From contig MHXU01000095.1 of NCBI GenBank assembly GCA_001824555.1, positions 1 to 40,531 on the forward strand: a stretch of DNA of 40,531 bases, given 5' to 3'. Both the position numbers and the translations under genes were made by a program. Under the pieces are notes generated by a model that was given only the letters and a program-made list of their open reading frames with translations, did not search any database and was not told where the DNA came from. This document shows, one piece after another, positions 17,890-24,777 of the stretch (within the stretch, counting starts at the first letter, position 1; each line of letters opens with the position of its first letter). The stretch is from Planctomycetes bacterium GWC2_45_44 (GTDB taxonomy: Bacteria > Planctomycetota > Phycisphaerae > Sedimentisphaerales > UBA12454).

Positions 17890-19212
17890 CTAAGGCGTTG
17901 GATTATTGGAAACAAGCCAGTCATTGGCTATCATGACAACGTCAAGGAAATTTACAACGCAATCGTGATTAAAATCGGCAGGCATACCCTTGCCAAATTG
18001 CCATATATTCGCACACGCCTGAGCATCAGATGCCATCGGTCGAGCTCCCAAATAGCCGCCATTGGAGGCACCGCTTAGTAGTATAGCGGGAACATTCACC
18101 TTCGCCAAATACATATAATCGGAACTGCTAATGTCTGCCGAGGCAAATAACGGAGCGACAGTCGTTAGGCAACCCGTGCCTCTGGTAACATGGTAAGTTA
18201 TCCCACCGATGTTTCCATAGAAAGCGGTATACGTAACCGTTGTTTGCAATCCAGCCATGTTCTGATACATCCCATAGCCATAATTATTGACAATCAGATT
18301 GTCCCTAATTGTCCAATTGGGCAGGTAATGACTTAGGTAGATTCCATATGCGTTATATAGCGAGCCATTACTAATAATCGTACAATTCGTTATACTGCCG
18401 CTAGTTTGCCCAGAGGGGTCGGTCAACTGCTGTAGAGGTAACGCAATGCCGTGATCAACATTGCCCTCAATAATGCTGTAGCGTACGATACAATTGACTA
18501 TCTTGTCTGTGTTATAGTTCGGCTCGAAATCTATGCCGCACATGGGGGCAAGACCCGAGGTAGTTCGTAAAATACAATTATCAATAAGTAAATTTACAAC
18601 ACTTACAACACTGATAGCATTACGAGCACAGTCTTCACAGGTAACGTCTTTGATTGTGATGTTCTGGCATGGAGTTGAAGATTCAGGAATTTCACCGATG
18701 TAGACACCATCACCGCCAGTGTTTTCAATCCGCATTCCACGGATATTCACATTGGTGCAACTACGGAGCCAAATACCCATTCGCCACTCACCCGGCAAAG
18801 ACAGGTAATCTTCCTTCCGCATTCGGAACCTTGCTCCATACCCAGTGAGTGTGATATTGGACTTTCCCTCGGCCTTAAACAGACAATCCTGTTGGCCTAT
18901 GAAAGAACCAGCCTTGGCCTGAATAAGAACACCACTCTCAAAAATTATCTCCTGGTTCGAGGCTAGGAAAATAGGAGTCACAATCCACGGAGTTCCCATA
19001 TTTGGCACGTACACTGTGCGGGCTCCGCTGTTGATCGCTGCTTGCAGTGCAGTAGTTGCGTCAACTGCATTATATCCGAATGCCGAAGCATCAACCCATG
19101 GTTGCCACACCGGCACTTCCGCTACTGAAGGACTACACGGCAGCACCACACACAGCAGTACAAAAGCAATTGAGTGTATTTTTGCCAAAATTGTCATATT
19201 TATTTTCATCAT
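17890..19212 (-). CDS. Secreted beta-helix (pectate-lyase-3-like) protein with dockerin tail
   Basis: This protein of about 440 residues has a signal peptide at 1-31. The right-handed beta-helix covers about 40-397 and begins with VDASAFGYNAVDATTALQAA, the glycosidic-bond lyase or GH28-like start of the pectate lyase superfamily. The C-terminal 38 residues carry one dockerin-like repeat, ADFNHDCVVNFLDVVMIAND, followed by WLV. The beta-helix is a close copy of the middle of the 1218-residue protein. The start at ATG 19212 was chosen since it gives a proper signal peptide and an 11-nt gap to the propeller gene before it. Polysaccharide cleavage or binding at the surface is inferred; a catalytic triad is not evident. 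Confidence 0.86.
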   Translation of the reverse strand: MMKINMTILAKIHSIAFVLLCVVLPCSPSVAEVPVWQPWVDASAFGYNAVDATTALQAAINSGARTVYVPNMGTPWIVTPIFLASNQEIIFESGVLIQAKAGSFIGQQDCLFKAEGKSNITLTGYGARFRMRKEDYLSLPGEWRMGIWLRSCTNVNIRGMRIENTGGDGVYIGEIPESSTPCQNITIKDVTCEDCARNAISVVSVVNLLIDNCILRTTSGLAPMCGIDFEPNYNTDKIVNCIVRYSIIEGNVDHGIALPLQQLTDPSGQTSGSITNCTIISNGSLYNAYGIYLSHYLPNWTIRDNLIVNNYGYGMYQNMAGLQTTVTYTAFYGNIGGITYHVTRGTGCLTTVAPLFASADISSSDYMYLAKVNVPAILLSGASNGGYLGARPMASDAQACANIWQFGKGMPADFNHDCVVNFLDVVMIANDWLVSNNPTP

Positions 19213-19223
19213 TCTACTTTCAT

Positions 19224-20213
19224 TCAATTGGAAACAAGCCAATTCTGTGCCATAACGGCAAAGTCAAGGAAATCAACAACGCAATCTTCATTCAGGTCGG
19301 TCGCCATTCCCATGTTCAGCAGCCATATATCCTCACAAGTCTGGGGGACGAACGGTGTCCAGACAATCGCTGAGGGGACGAACGAGAGAGAAAGAAAAGG
19401 TGATGTCCCTGCAGATCGAGTTACTCTGGCAGCAGCTTCCACTGCATACAGCAAGCCATCCGGACCATTACCAAGATCGTATGTTCCGGCTCCTGCGTAA
19501 GACCCCGGTAGAGTAAAGGTGTCAATATATGTACCATCGAAGCCATAACGCTTGATCTGATTATTGGCCATGTTACTGACATACAGAGCTTCTCTAAACA
19601 TTATGGCAGATGCCTGTTGACCGAGTGAAGTGATGGGGACAAAATCATCAATATAAGCACCGGTTGTCCCATTATAGCGTTTGACCGAATATGTTGACAT
19701 GGAAGCAATATAAAGATTCCCGTCCGGACCAAACTTAATGTCGCGAGGATTAGTAAGTCCGCCGCTGCCGGTAGCCACAAAATCACCCATGTATGCTCCC
19801 GTCGAACCGTTATATTTTTTGACAGAGGAACCAATAAAATCGGCGACATATAAATTATTGTCTGGACCGAAAGCCATGCCAATAATATTCGCCAATCCAC
19901 CACTGCCGGCAGTAACAAAGTTGCCAATGTATGCGCCTGTCGTGCCATTATATTTTTTTATAGTTCCAGAGTAGCAGGCTACATATAGATTACCGTCCGA
20001 ACCAAATTTAATGTCTTCAGGCGAAGTAAGCCCGCCGCTTCCGGCAGCAACAAATGCTCCTAAAGCTGCTCCGGTTATCCCGTCATAACGCAGAACACTG
20101 TTTCCGGCCTCATTGGCCACCAATAGGTCTTGTACTGCCGCATTTGATTGACTTGTTAAGCCTATCAACAAAACTAAAACTATTGCGACTGACACAACTT
20201 TTAATTTTAACAT
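19224..20213 (-). CDS. Secreted beta-propeller protein with dockerin tail (1)
   Basis: This 329-residue protein has a signal peptide (about 1-25, ending SNA). One NHL-like beta-propeller spans about 26-285, with blades of the form FGPDNNLYVADF and VKKYNGSTGAYMGDF and the conserved block SLGQQASAIMFREALYVSNM. The tail (about 291-329) is dockerin-like: ATDLNEDCVVDFLDFAVMAQ then NWLVSN, with a single calcium-loop repeat. The gene shares 165 identical bases with the next paralogue. It is followed after 11 nt by the beta-helix gene, so the two probably form a pair whose domains reappear fused in the 1218-residue protein. ATG 20213 has a weak GAGAG upstream. Ligand and partner are unknown. Confidence 0.87.
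   Translation of the reverse strand: MLKLKVVSVAIVLVLLIGLTSQSNAAVQDLLVANEAGNSVLRYDGITGAALGAFVAAGSGGLTSPEDIKFGSDGNLYVACYSGTIKKYNGTTGAYIGNFVTAGSGGLANIIGMAFGPDNNLYVADFIGSSVKKYNGSTGAYMGDFVATGSGGLTNPRDIKFGPDGNLYIASMSTYSVKRYNGTTGAYIDDFVPITSLGQQASAIMFREALYVSNMANNQIKRYGFDGTYIDTFTLPGSYAGAGTYDLGNGPDGLLYAVEAAARVTRSAGTSPFLSLSFVPSAIVWTPFVPQTCEDIWLLNMGMATDLNEDCVVDFLDFAVMAQNWLVSN
19458..19622. repeat. 165-bp stretch identical to 20573-20737
   Basis: By direct comparison every base from 19458 to 19622 matches 20573 to 20737, while the flanks on both sides diverge. The block encodes the last propeller blades of two neighbouring paralogues. Such a sharply bounded patch suggests recent gene conversion or unequal crossover. 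Confidence 0.85.
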
Positions 20214-20264
20214 TGTCTCTCTATTTCTTAAAAACTGAAGAACCGCTTCGAAACAAGCCTAATA

Positions 20265-20292
20265 CGGTGGCTCACTATTGAGCGAGCCACCG
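20265..20292 (-). terminator. Hairpin after propeller gene 2
   Basis: A 9-bp inverted repeat, CGGTGGCTC and GAGCCACCG with a 10-nt loop, lies 47 nt past the stop of the gene at 20339-21325 and upstream of the next propeller gene. There is no U tract, so its role as terminator or processing hairpin is uncertain. Confidence 0.5.
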
Positions 20293-20338
20293 CGATAAAG
20301 AAAGGCAAATCTATTTTTGACAGCCCTGTAAACAATCT

Positions 20339-21325
20339 CTATTTAGTGGAAACAAGCCAGTTTTGCGCTATGATGGCAATATCAAGGAAATTTACGACGC
20401 AATCCTGATTCAGGTCGCCTTGCGAAAGTGGCAACGGCGAACAAGCCGGGACATAAGGCGGTAGTGGCGGTAACCAGGCAATCGCTGAGGGAGAAAAACC
20501 GAGTGAAACAAAAGGCGATGGCGTTATCGAACGAGTTATCCGCGCAGCTGCTTCTGCGGCATACAGTCTATTATCCGGACCATTACCAAGATCGTATGTT
20601 CCGGCTCCTGCGTAAGACCCCGGTAGAGTAAAGGTGTCAATATATGTACCATCGAAGCCATAACGCTTGATCTGATTATTGGCCATGTTACTGACATACA
20701 GAGCTTCTCTAAACATTATGGCAGATGCCTGTTGACCAAGCGAAGAGGCGGGAACAAAGTCATCAATATATTCCCCCGTAGTCCCATTATAGCGTTTGAC
20801 TGCATAATTCGACAGACCAGCTACATAAACATTACCGTCGTAGCCAAATTTAATGTCGCGAGGATTAGCAAGCCCGCCGCTTCCAGCCGTCACAAAGTCG
20901 CCCATGTACGCCCCTGTCAAACCATTGTATTTTTTTACAGAAGAATTAATAAAATCGGCTACATAGAGATTCTTGTCAGGACCAAAGGTCATGCCGATAA
21001 TATTGGATACTCCACCACTGCCCTCAGCGACGAAGTCACCAATATACGCACCCGTCGTGCCGTTATATTTTTTTACACTGCCATAATAGCTGGCAACATA
21101 AAGGTAGTTCGGGTCCGGCCCAAAACATATATCTTCAGGTGAAGTCAGCCCGCCTGATCCAGCAGTAATAAATGCACCCAAATCTGCTCCGGTGTCCCCG
21201 TCATAACGCATAACAAGGTTTCCGCCCTCGTTGACCACCAACAGGTCGTGCGCAGCCGCATTTAATTTACCGGCCACACCCATCAATAAAACTAAAACTA
21301 ATAGAATTAAAGTTCTCTTTTTCAT
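20339..21325 (-). CDS. Secreted beta-propeller protein with dockerin tail (2)
   Basis: This protein is 328 residues long from ATG 21325. That start is preceded by GGAG (7-8 nt) and begins the signal peptide MKKRTLILLVLVLLMGVAGK; an upstream start at 21370 would add 15 unlikely residues. The propeller follows the same blade plan as its paralogues (AGSGGL, FGPDKNLYVADF, KYNGTTGAYIGDF). The C-terminal 35 residues form a dockerin-like tail with GDLNQDCVVNFLDIAIIAQN then WLVSTK. It contains the second copy of the 165-bp identical stretch. It lies between the pseudopilin and propeller 1 with gaps of about 125 nt. A surface or exported binding role is inferred. Confidence 0.87.
   Translation of the reverse strand: MKKRTLILLVLVLLMGVAGKLNAAAHDLLVVNEGGNLVMRYDGDTGADLGAFITAGSGGLTSPEDICFGPDPNYLYVASYYGSVKKYNGTTGAYIGDFVAEGSGGVSNIIGMTFGPDKNLYVADFINSSVKKYNGLTGAYMGDFVTAGSGGLANPRDIKFGYDGNVYVAGLSNYAVKRYNGTTGEYIDDFVPASSLGQQASAIMFREALYVSNMANNQIKRYGFDGTYIDTFTLPGSYAGAGTYDLGNGPDNRLYAAEAAARITRSITPSPFVSLGFSPSAIAWLPPLPPYVPACSPLPLSQGDLNQDCVVNFLDIAIIAQNWLVSTK
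20573..20737. repeat. 165-bp stretch identical to 19458-19622
   Basis: Second copy of the perfectly matching block described at 19458. It sits in the same place within the paralogous gene and encodes the same part of the propeller, including ASAIMFREALYVSNMANN. Confidence 0.85.
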
Positions 21326-21417
21326 GTGTTTCGCTCCAAAATAAATTACTTGTTTCTGCAAATTACACAAACATACTTAATAATTGCTTTCATATTGATT
21401 TTTTGCTTCGTTCCGCA

Positions 21418-21437
21418 TTGTCCCAACTTTGGGACAA
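21418..21437. promoter_or_regulatory. 20-bp palindrome between pseudopilin and propeller 2
   Basis: TTGTCCCAACTTTGGGACAA has 9-bp perfect arms and a 2-nt centre. It lies 93 nt upstream of the propeller 2 start and 17 nt past the pseudopilin stop. The right part plus flank (TTTGGGACAACTCACACC) resembles TTTGGGCAACACACCC of the dispersed element, so it may be a diverged fifth copy, an operator, or a terminator stem without a U tract. Confidence 0.4.
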
Positions 21438-21453
21438 CTCACACCGGGCATCG

Positions 21454-22224
21454 TTACCACAAACTTCGCGGCAGCATCGTGTATTTATCGAAAAAGGAAT
21501 TTCGATTCGACTCAACATGGCCATCCCATGCAAGAACATTTACACCTGTATTACTGTTATGATAATAGTCGATAATCCAAAAAGCAGGATATGTTTTGGC
21601 GTATTTCAGGTCCCAATATATCGGAGTTGTAGCCGGGGCATGAAAGTGTCGTCCCTCCGCTACATCCGGGATACTTGCCGGACTACGCATTCTACCGACA
21701 CGAATAGGAGTATTGTTAGCAGACTCGCCATACCAACCAACACTAAGAGGGTCGAAAGAGTTACGAGTGTAAGACAGTTCGGACAAATAACGTTGGGTTA
21801 AAATGCCCCCAACAACAGGCCCATCTGACCAAGTCGTTTTTTTTAAACTTATGGAAGTGGGACATCTCAGCCACGCCCCCTTGACAGGCTGTACATTGCG
21901 TAAAAGTGGATCTGCCGGAGTTGAAACAGGCACTTTCCCCATCATACTCCATAAAGATATTGCCCAAAATCTGGATGAGTTACTCTTCCCTGGCGTCTCC
22001 AAGTATGTCCAGGCCGCGACACCGTTGTTACTTTCGTGGTACATCACCTCCAACTGACCCATGGCACGCAGATTCGCTTTACAGACCACCGATCTCGCAG
22101 ATTCCCTTGCCTTTCCCAAAGCCGGCATGAGCACCGCAAGAAGTAAGGCTATAATAGAAATCACGACCAATAGTTCTACAAGTGTAAAAGCTTTTTTTGT
22201 CTTCATAAAAAATCTTTTTCTCAT
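21454..22224 (-). CDS. Prepilin-like protein with N-terminal methylation motif (H-X9-DG-like)
   Basis: This 256-residue protein has a type IV/type II-secretion prepilin leader. MRKRFFMKTKKA is followed by FTLVELLVVISIIALLLAVL, with Ala rather than Gly before the cleavage Phe and Glu at +5. The tail has YYHNSNTGVNVLAWDGHVE, close to the H-X9-DG motif of planctomycete DUF1559-like prepilins. These proteins are abundant in planctomycetes and their role is mostly unknown; a pseudopilus or secretion-linked role is inferred. ATG 22224 is preferred (GAG at 8 nt); ATG 22206 is also possible. An upstream start at 22302 is unlikely, as it would translate through the hairpin at 22266-22293. It lies between propeller genes, suggesting co-expression with exported proteins. 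Confidence 0.82.
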   Translation of the reverse strand: MRKRFFMKTKKAFTLVELLVVISIIALLLAVLMPALGKARESARSVVCKANLRAMGQLEVMYHESNNGVAAWTYLETPGKSNSSRFWAISLWSMMGKVPVSTPADPLLRNVQPVKGAWLRCPTSISLKKTTWSDGPVVGGILTQRYLSELSYTRNSFDPLSVGWYGESANNTPIRVGRMRSPASIPDVAEGRHFHAPATTPIYWDLKYAKTYPAFWIIDYYHNSNTGVNVLAWDGHVESNRNSFFDKYTMLPRSLW

Positions 22225-22265
22225 GTCATAACTCGTTAGCAACGAATACATCCATCGTGACAAGA

Positions 22266-22293
22266 TGGCAGCCCGCAATTGAGCAGGCTGCCA
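22266..22293 (-). terminator. Hairpin after PEP-CTERM propeller gene
   Basis: An 8-bp inverted repeat, TGGCAGCC and GGCTGCCA, with a 12-nt loop, lies 17 nt past the stop of the gene at 22310-23257. It falls between that gene and the pseudopilin. It could partly terminate transcription or stabilise the upstream message. Confidence 0.5.
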
Positions 22294-22309
22294 CAGGTTC
22301 ACTATATTT

Positions 22310-23257
22310 TTATTTTCTGCGTCGAAGCAACATCATCACGGCACCGGAGACCAGTAAACTCATAGTCATCGGCTCTGGCACAGGTGTCCAGGCAATTGCT
22401 GATGGTACGTATCCGAGCGAAAGAAAAGGTGATGGCAATATTGAGCGAGTTACCCGCGCAGCTGCTTCTGCTGCATACAGCCTGCCGTCAGGTGATTCGA
22501 TCATGTCATATGTTCCGGCTCCAGCGTAAGATCCAGGCAGAGTAAAAGTGTCAACATAACCCGTAGTTACGTCATAACGCTGGATGTCATTATTGGCCAT
22601 ATTACTTACATAGAGAACATTTCCTCTAAACAATACAGCAGCAGCCTGTTGACCAAGATAAGATGCTGGAACAAAATCATCAATATAAGCTCCTGTTGTC
22701 CCATCATAGCGTTTGACTGCATAATTCGACAGACCGGCTACATAAAGCTTCCCATCCGGACCAAACTTAAGATCACGCGGATTAGCAAGACCGCCGCTGC
22801 CGTTCGTCACCAAGTCGCCCATGTAAGCTCCTGTCGAACCATTATATTTTTTGACAGAAGAACCACCGGTTCCGGCAAAATTGGCAATATACAGATTGTT
22901 ATCGGGGCCAAAGGTCATGCCGATAATATTTGATACCCCGCCGCTGCCGGAAGTAACGAAGTCGCCAATATATGCGCCCGTCGAACCGTTATATTTTTTT
23001 ACAGTTCCAAAATAGCCAGCGACATATAAACTCCCATCCGGACCAAACTTAATGTCTTCAGGCGAACTAAGCCCGCCGCTCCCGGCGGCGACAAACGCAC
23101 CCAACGATGCCCCGGTTACTCCGTCATAACGCATAACAGCGTTTCCGGCCTCGTTAGCCACCAACAGATCTTGCGCAGCCGCATTTGCCAGACTCGCCAA
23201 GCCCGCTAACACAAGAACCATTACAACAACACTCAACACAATTCTAAACTTCGACAT
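22310..23257 (-). CDS. Secreted beta-propeller protein with PEP-CTERM sorting tail
   Basis: This 315-residue protein has a signal peptide (MSKFRIVLSVVVMVLVLAGL..., ending SLANA at about 26). The NHL-like propeller spans about 28-290 and follows the blade plan of the other paralogues. The C-terminus is a PEP-CTERM signal: VPEPMTMSLLVSGAVMMLLR followed by RRK, i.e. a PEP box, a membrane helix and a basic end. Such proteins are sorted and cleaved by an exosortase; no exosortase gene is in this window. ATG 23257 has an excellent GGGAGGT 5 nt upstream. It is the first gene of the minus-strand run, facing the LacI spacer, and copy 4 of the palindromic element is 51 nt upstream. Confidence 0.9.
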   Translation of the reverse strand: MSKFRIVLSVVVMVLVLAGLASLANAAAQDLLVANEAGNAVMRYDGVTGASLGAFVAAGSGGLSSPEDIKFGPDGSLYVAGYFGTVKKYNGSTGAYIGDFVTSGSGGVSNIIGMTFGPDNNLYIANFAGTGGSSVKKYNGSTGAYMGDLVTNGSGGLANPRDLKFGPDGKLYVAGLSNYAVKRYDGTTGAYIDDFVPASYLGQQAAAVLFRGNVLYVSNMANNDIQRYDVTTGYVDTFTLPGSYAGAGTYDMIESPDGRLYAAEAAARVTRSILPSPFLSLGYVPSAIAWTPVPEPMTMSLLVSGAVMMLLRRRK

Positions 23258-23295
23258 TTTTCTACCTCCCTAAAAAATACGACTATTCTGGAGTG

Positions 23296-23332
23296 TTTTG
23301 ATTACATTTGGGCAACACACCCAATTTCAAAA
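23296..23332 (-). repeat. Palindromic element copy 4
   Basis: Core TTGGG at 23308-23312, CAACACA, CCCAA at 23320-23324, with TTTTGA and TTCAAAA as longer imperfect arms. It lies 51 nt upstream of the PEP-CTERM propeller start. Confidence 0.6.
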
Positions 23333-23546
23333 ACACCCCTTGCTCAATTACATTCTTTCTTCCATATTACTTTCTCATCTCACTATGAAACATTAACAAA
23401 AGCATTTTCATTATGCCGTGATTGTAACTGAACCAATTTAATCTGTCAATATATTTTTTTTAAAAAATTTATTTTTTTAAAAGTAATTTTCAAAATTTCA
23501 AATTAAAGCGTAGTCTTGTCCTGTTTTGACCAAAAACTACCTTTGA

Positions 23547-23563
23547 ATTGCTTATTAAGCAAT
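23547..23563. promoter_or_regulatory. 17-bp palindrome, candidate LacI operator
   Basis: ATTGCTTATTAAGCAAT is a perfect inverted repeat of 8-bp arms around one T. Size and symmetry fit a dimeric helix-turn-helix regulator site. It lies 142 nt upstream of the LacI gene and about 290 nt upstream of the PEP-CTERM propeller gene. Binding by the adjacent LacI protein is inferred. The centre lacks the CG pair common in LacI-family operators. Confidence 0.4.
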
Positions 23564-23668
23564 GTAGTATATTGGCAATAGTAGACCCTTAAAATCGCAC
23601 TTATGCCGGTAATTAAATCACTTTTTCAATTTAATTCTAATTAAATTTGAAAATTTGAAAATTTATGC

Positions 23669-23696
23669 TTTACTTTTCTTCAAGTTTGTTTATAAT
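23669..23696 (+). promoter_or_regulatory. Candidate promoter of the LacI gene
   Basis: TATAAT at 23691-23696 is a perfect -10 box, with TTTACT (23669-23674) 16 bp upstream as a weak -35. Transcription would begin within a few bases of the ATG at 23705, and there is no Shine-Dalgarno sequence. The message may therefore be leaderless or nearly so. Confidence 0.4.
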
Positions 23697-23704
23697 CCAC
23701 TCAT

Positions 23705-24745
23705 ATGATAAAAACACAAAAAATTAGATTAGCTGACTTAGCAAAAGCAGCCGACGTATCAGTGGCCACAGTGTCGATGGCACTGGCGGACCATCCTGAC
23801 ATAAATCAGGAAACCAAGCTTCGCGTTCAGTTGCTTGGTCATAAGCTCGGGTATCGAAATCGGGCCGAACAACAAAAACAGTTCGCGACCAACCTTGAAA
23901 AACATCTCCCTGAACGTTTTGGATTTATGCTTATTGGCAGAAAATTACAGGATGAAGATCGTGTTGCATTTCTACATGCTTTAACAGTAGTTTCTGCGCA
24001 AAACGGCATACGGCTGGAAATTTCTGCCCTTGAACCGAACAAGAATTCTTCGGAATTAGAAGATCATGTACTAACCTATGCAAAAGGGGTCGATGGTTTG
24101 TTGCTTTCCGGTCTCGTTGAGCATGAATTGCTCAACAAACTCCGAACTGCCGGGGTACCTTATGTAGTACTCGGACATAGTATTGAAGATCCTTATGAAA
24201 CGGCTGTGGAGAATGAGCAGCTTGTGCTTTTTGACAATATCAAAATGGGAAGATTAGCTACAAATTATTTGCTCTCTTTAGGCCATAAACGCATTGGGTT
24301 TATTTGCGAAACCATAGTTAAGGGGTTATGCAATGATCTTTGGTTAACAGGATATAAAATTGCACATATTGATAAAGGATTAGTTCCAGATCCGGAGTTG
24401 ATTCATGTGGCAGGAAAAGTATTTGCCGGCGGAGCAACTGCTGCGCGTGCCGTGCATGCACTCGCAAATCATCCAACTGCCTATGTAATACCTGATGCCA
24501 GAACCGCATGTTCCTTTATGCAGGAGATGCGAGCTAATGGAATTAAAATTGGTCCTCGCGATATAGTCATTGGCTGCGTACCTGAGATGGAAAAAAGATA
24601 TGATATTGAAGATTATCCAGTACTTATAGAAGATTATGACATGATGGCTAAAGTTGCAGTTCGCCATCTCATTGAACTCTGCACAAAACCTATGCCTTGC
24701 AGAACCGAAATTGCTATACCATTTGTGGCAAAAAACTTTTCCTGA
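23705..24745 (+). CDS. LacI-family transcriptional regulator
   Basis: This 346-residue protein has a LacI-type helix-turn-helix at about 6-52 (RLADLAKAADVSVATVSMAL then ADHPDINQETKLRV). A periplasmic-binding-protein-like effector domain runs from about 70 to the end, with the typical NIKMGRLATNYLLSLGHKRI segment. Such proteins bind DNA as dimers and respond to a sugar or sugar-derived ligand. It is the first gene of the plus-strand run and faces the propeller run, so control of both directions is plausible. The start at ATG 23705 has no clear ribosome binding site, but the HTH begins right after it. The effector cannot be named. Confidence 0.92.
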   Translation: MIKTQKIRLADLAKAADVSVATVSMALADHPDINQETKLRVQLLGHKLGYRNRAEQQKQFATNLEKHLPERFGFMLIGRKLQDEDRVAFLHALTVVSAQNGIRLEISALEPNKNSSELEDHVLTYAKGVDGLLLSGLVEHELLNKLRTAGVPYVVLGHSIEDPYETAVENEQLVLFDNIKMGRLATNYLLSLGHKRIGFICETIVKGLCNDLWLTGYKIAHIDKGLVPDPELIHVAGKVFAGGATAARAVHALANHPTAYVIPDARTACSFMQEMRANGIKIGPRDIVIGCVPEMEKRYDIEDYPVLIEDYDMMAKVAVRHLIELCTKPMPCRTEIAIPFVAKNFS

Positions 24746-24777
24746 ACGCCACTGCTATTCGAAACAGGAGTTATAAC

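Larger units (their letters stand above)
23258..23704. other. Divergent control region between the two gene runs
   Basis: A 447-bp AT-rich spacer between the minus-strand propeller run and the plus-strand LacI-glycosidase run. It contains palindromic element copy 4 (23296-23332), a near-perfect 17-bp palindrome (23547-23563), a pair of AT-rich inverted repeats (23486-23506 and 23641-23662) and a likely promoter for the LacI gene. No coding frame is evident. Control of both directions from here is inferred. Confidence 0.6.

Noticed and set aside
24697-24777. Upstream ATG start for the first GH106-like gene
   Set aside because: It would overlap the LacI gene by 49 nt and lacks a ribosome binding site, while GTG 24778 has CAGGAG at good spacing.
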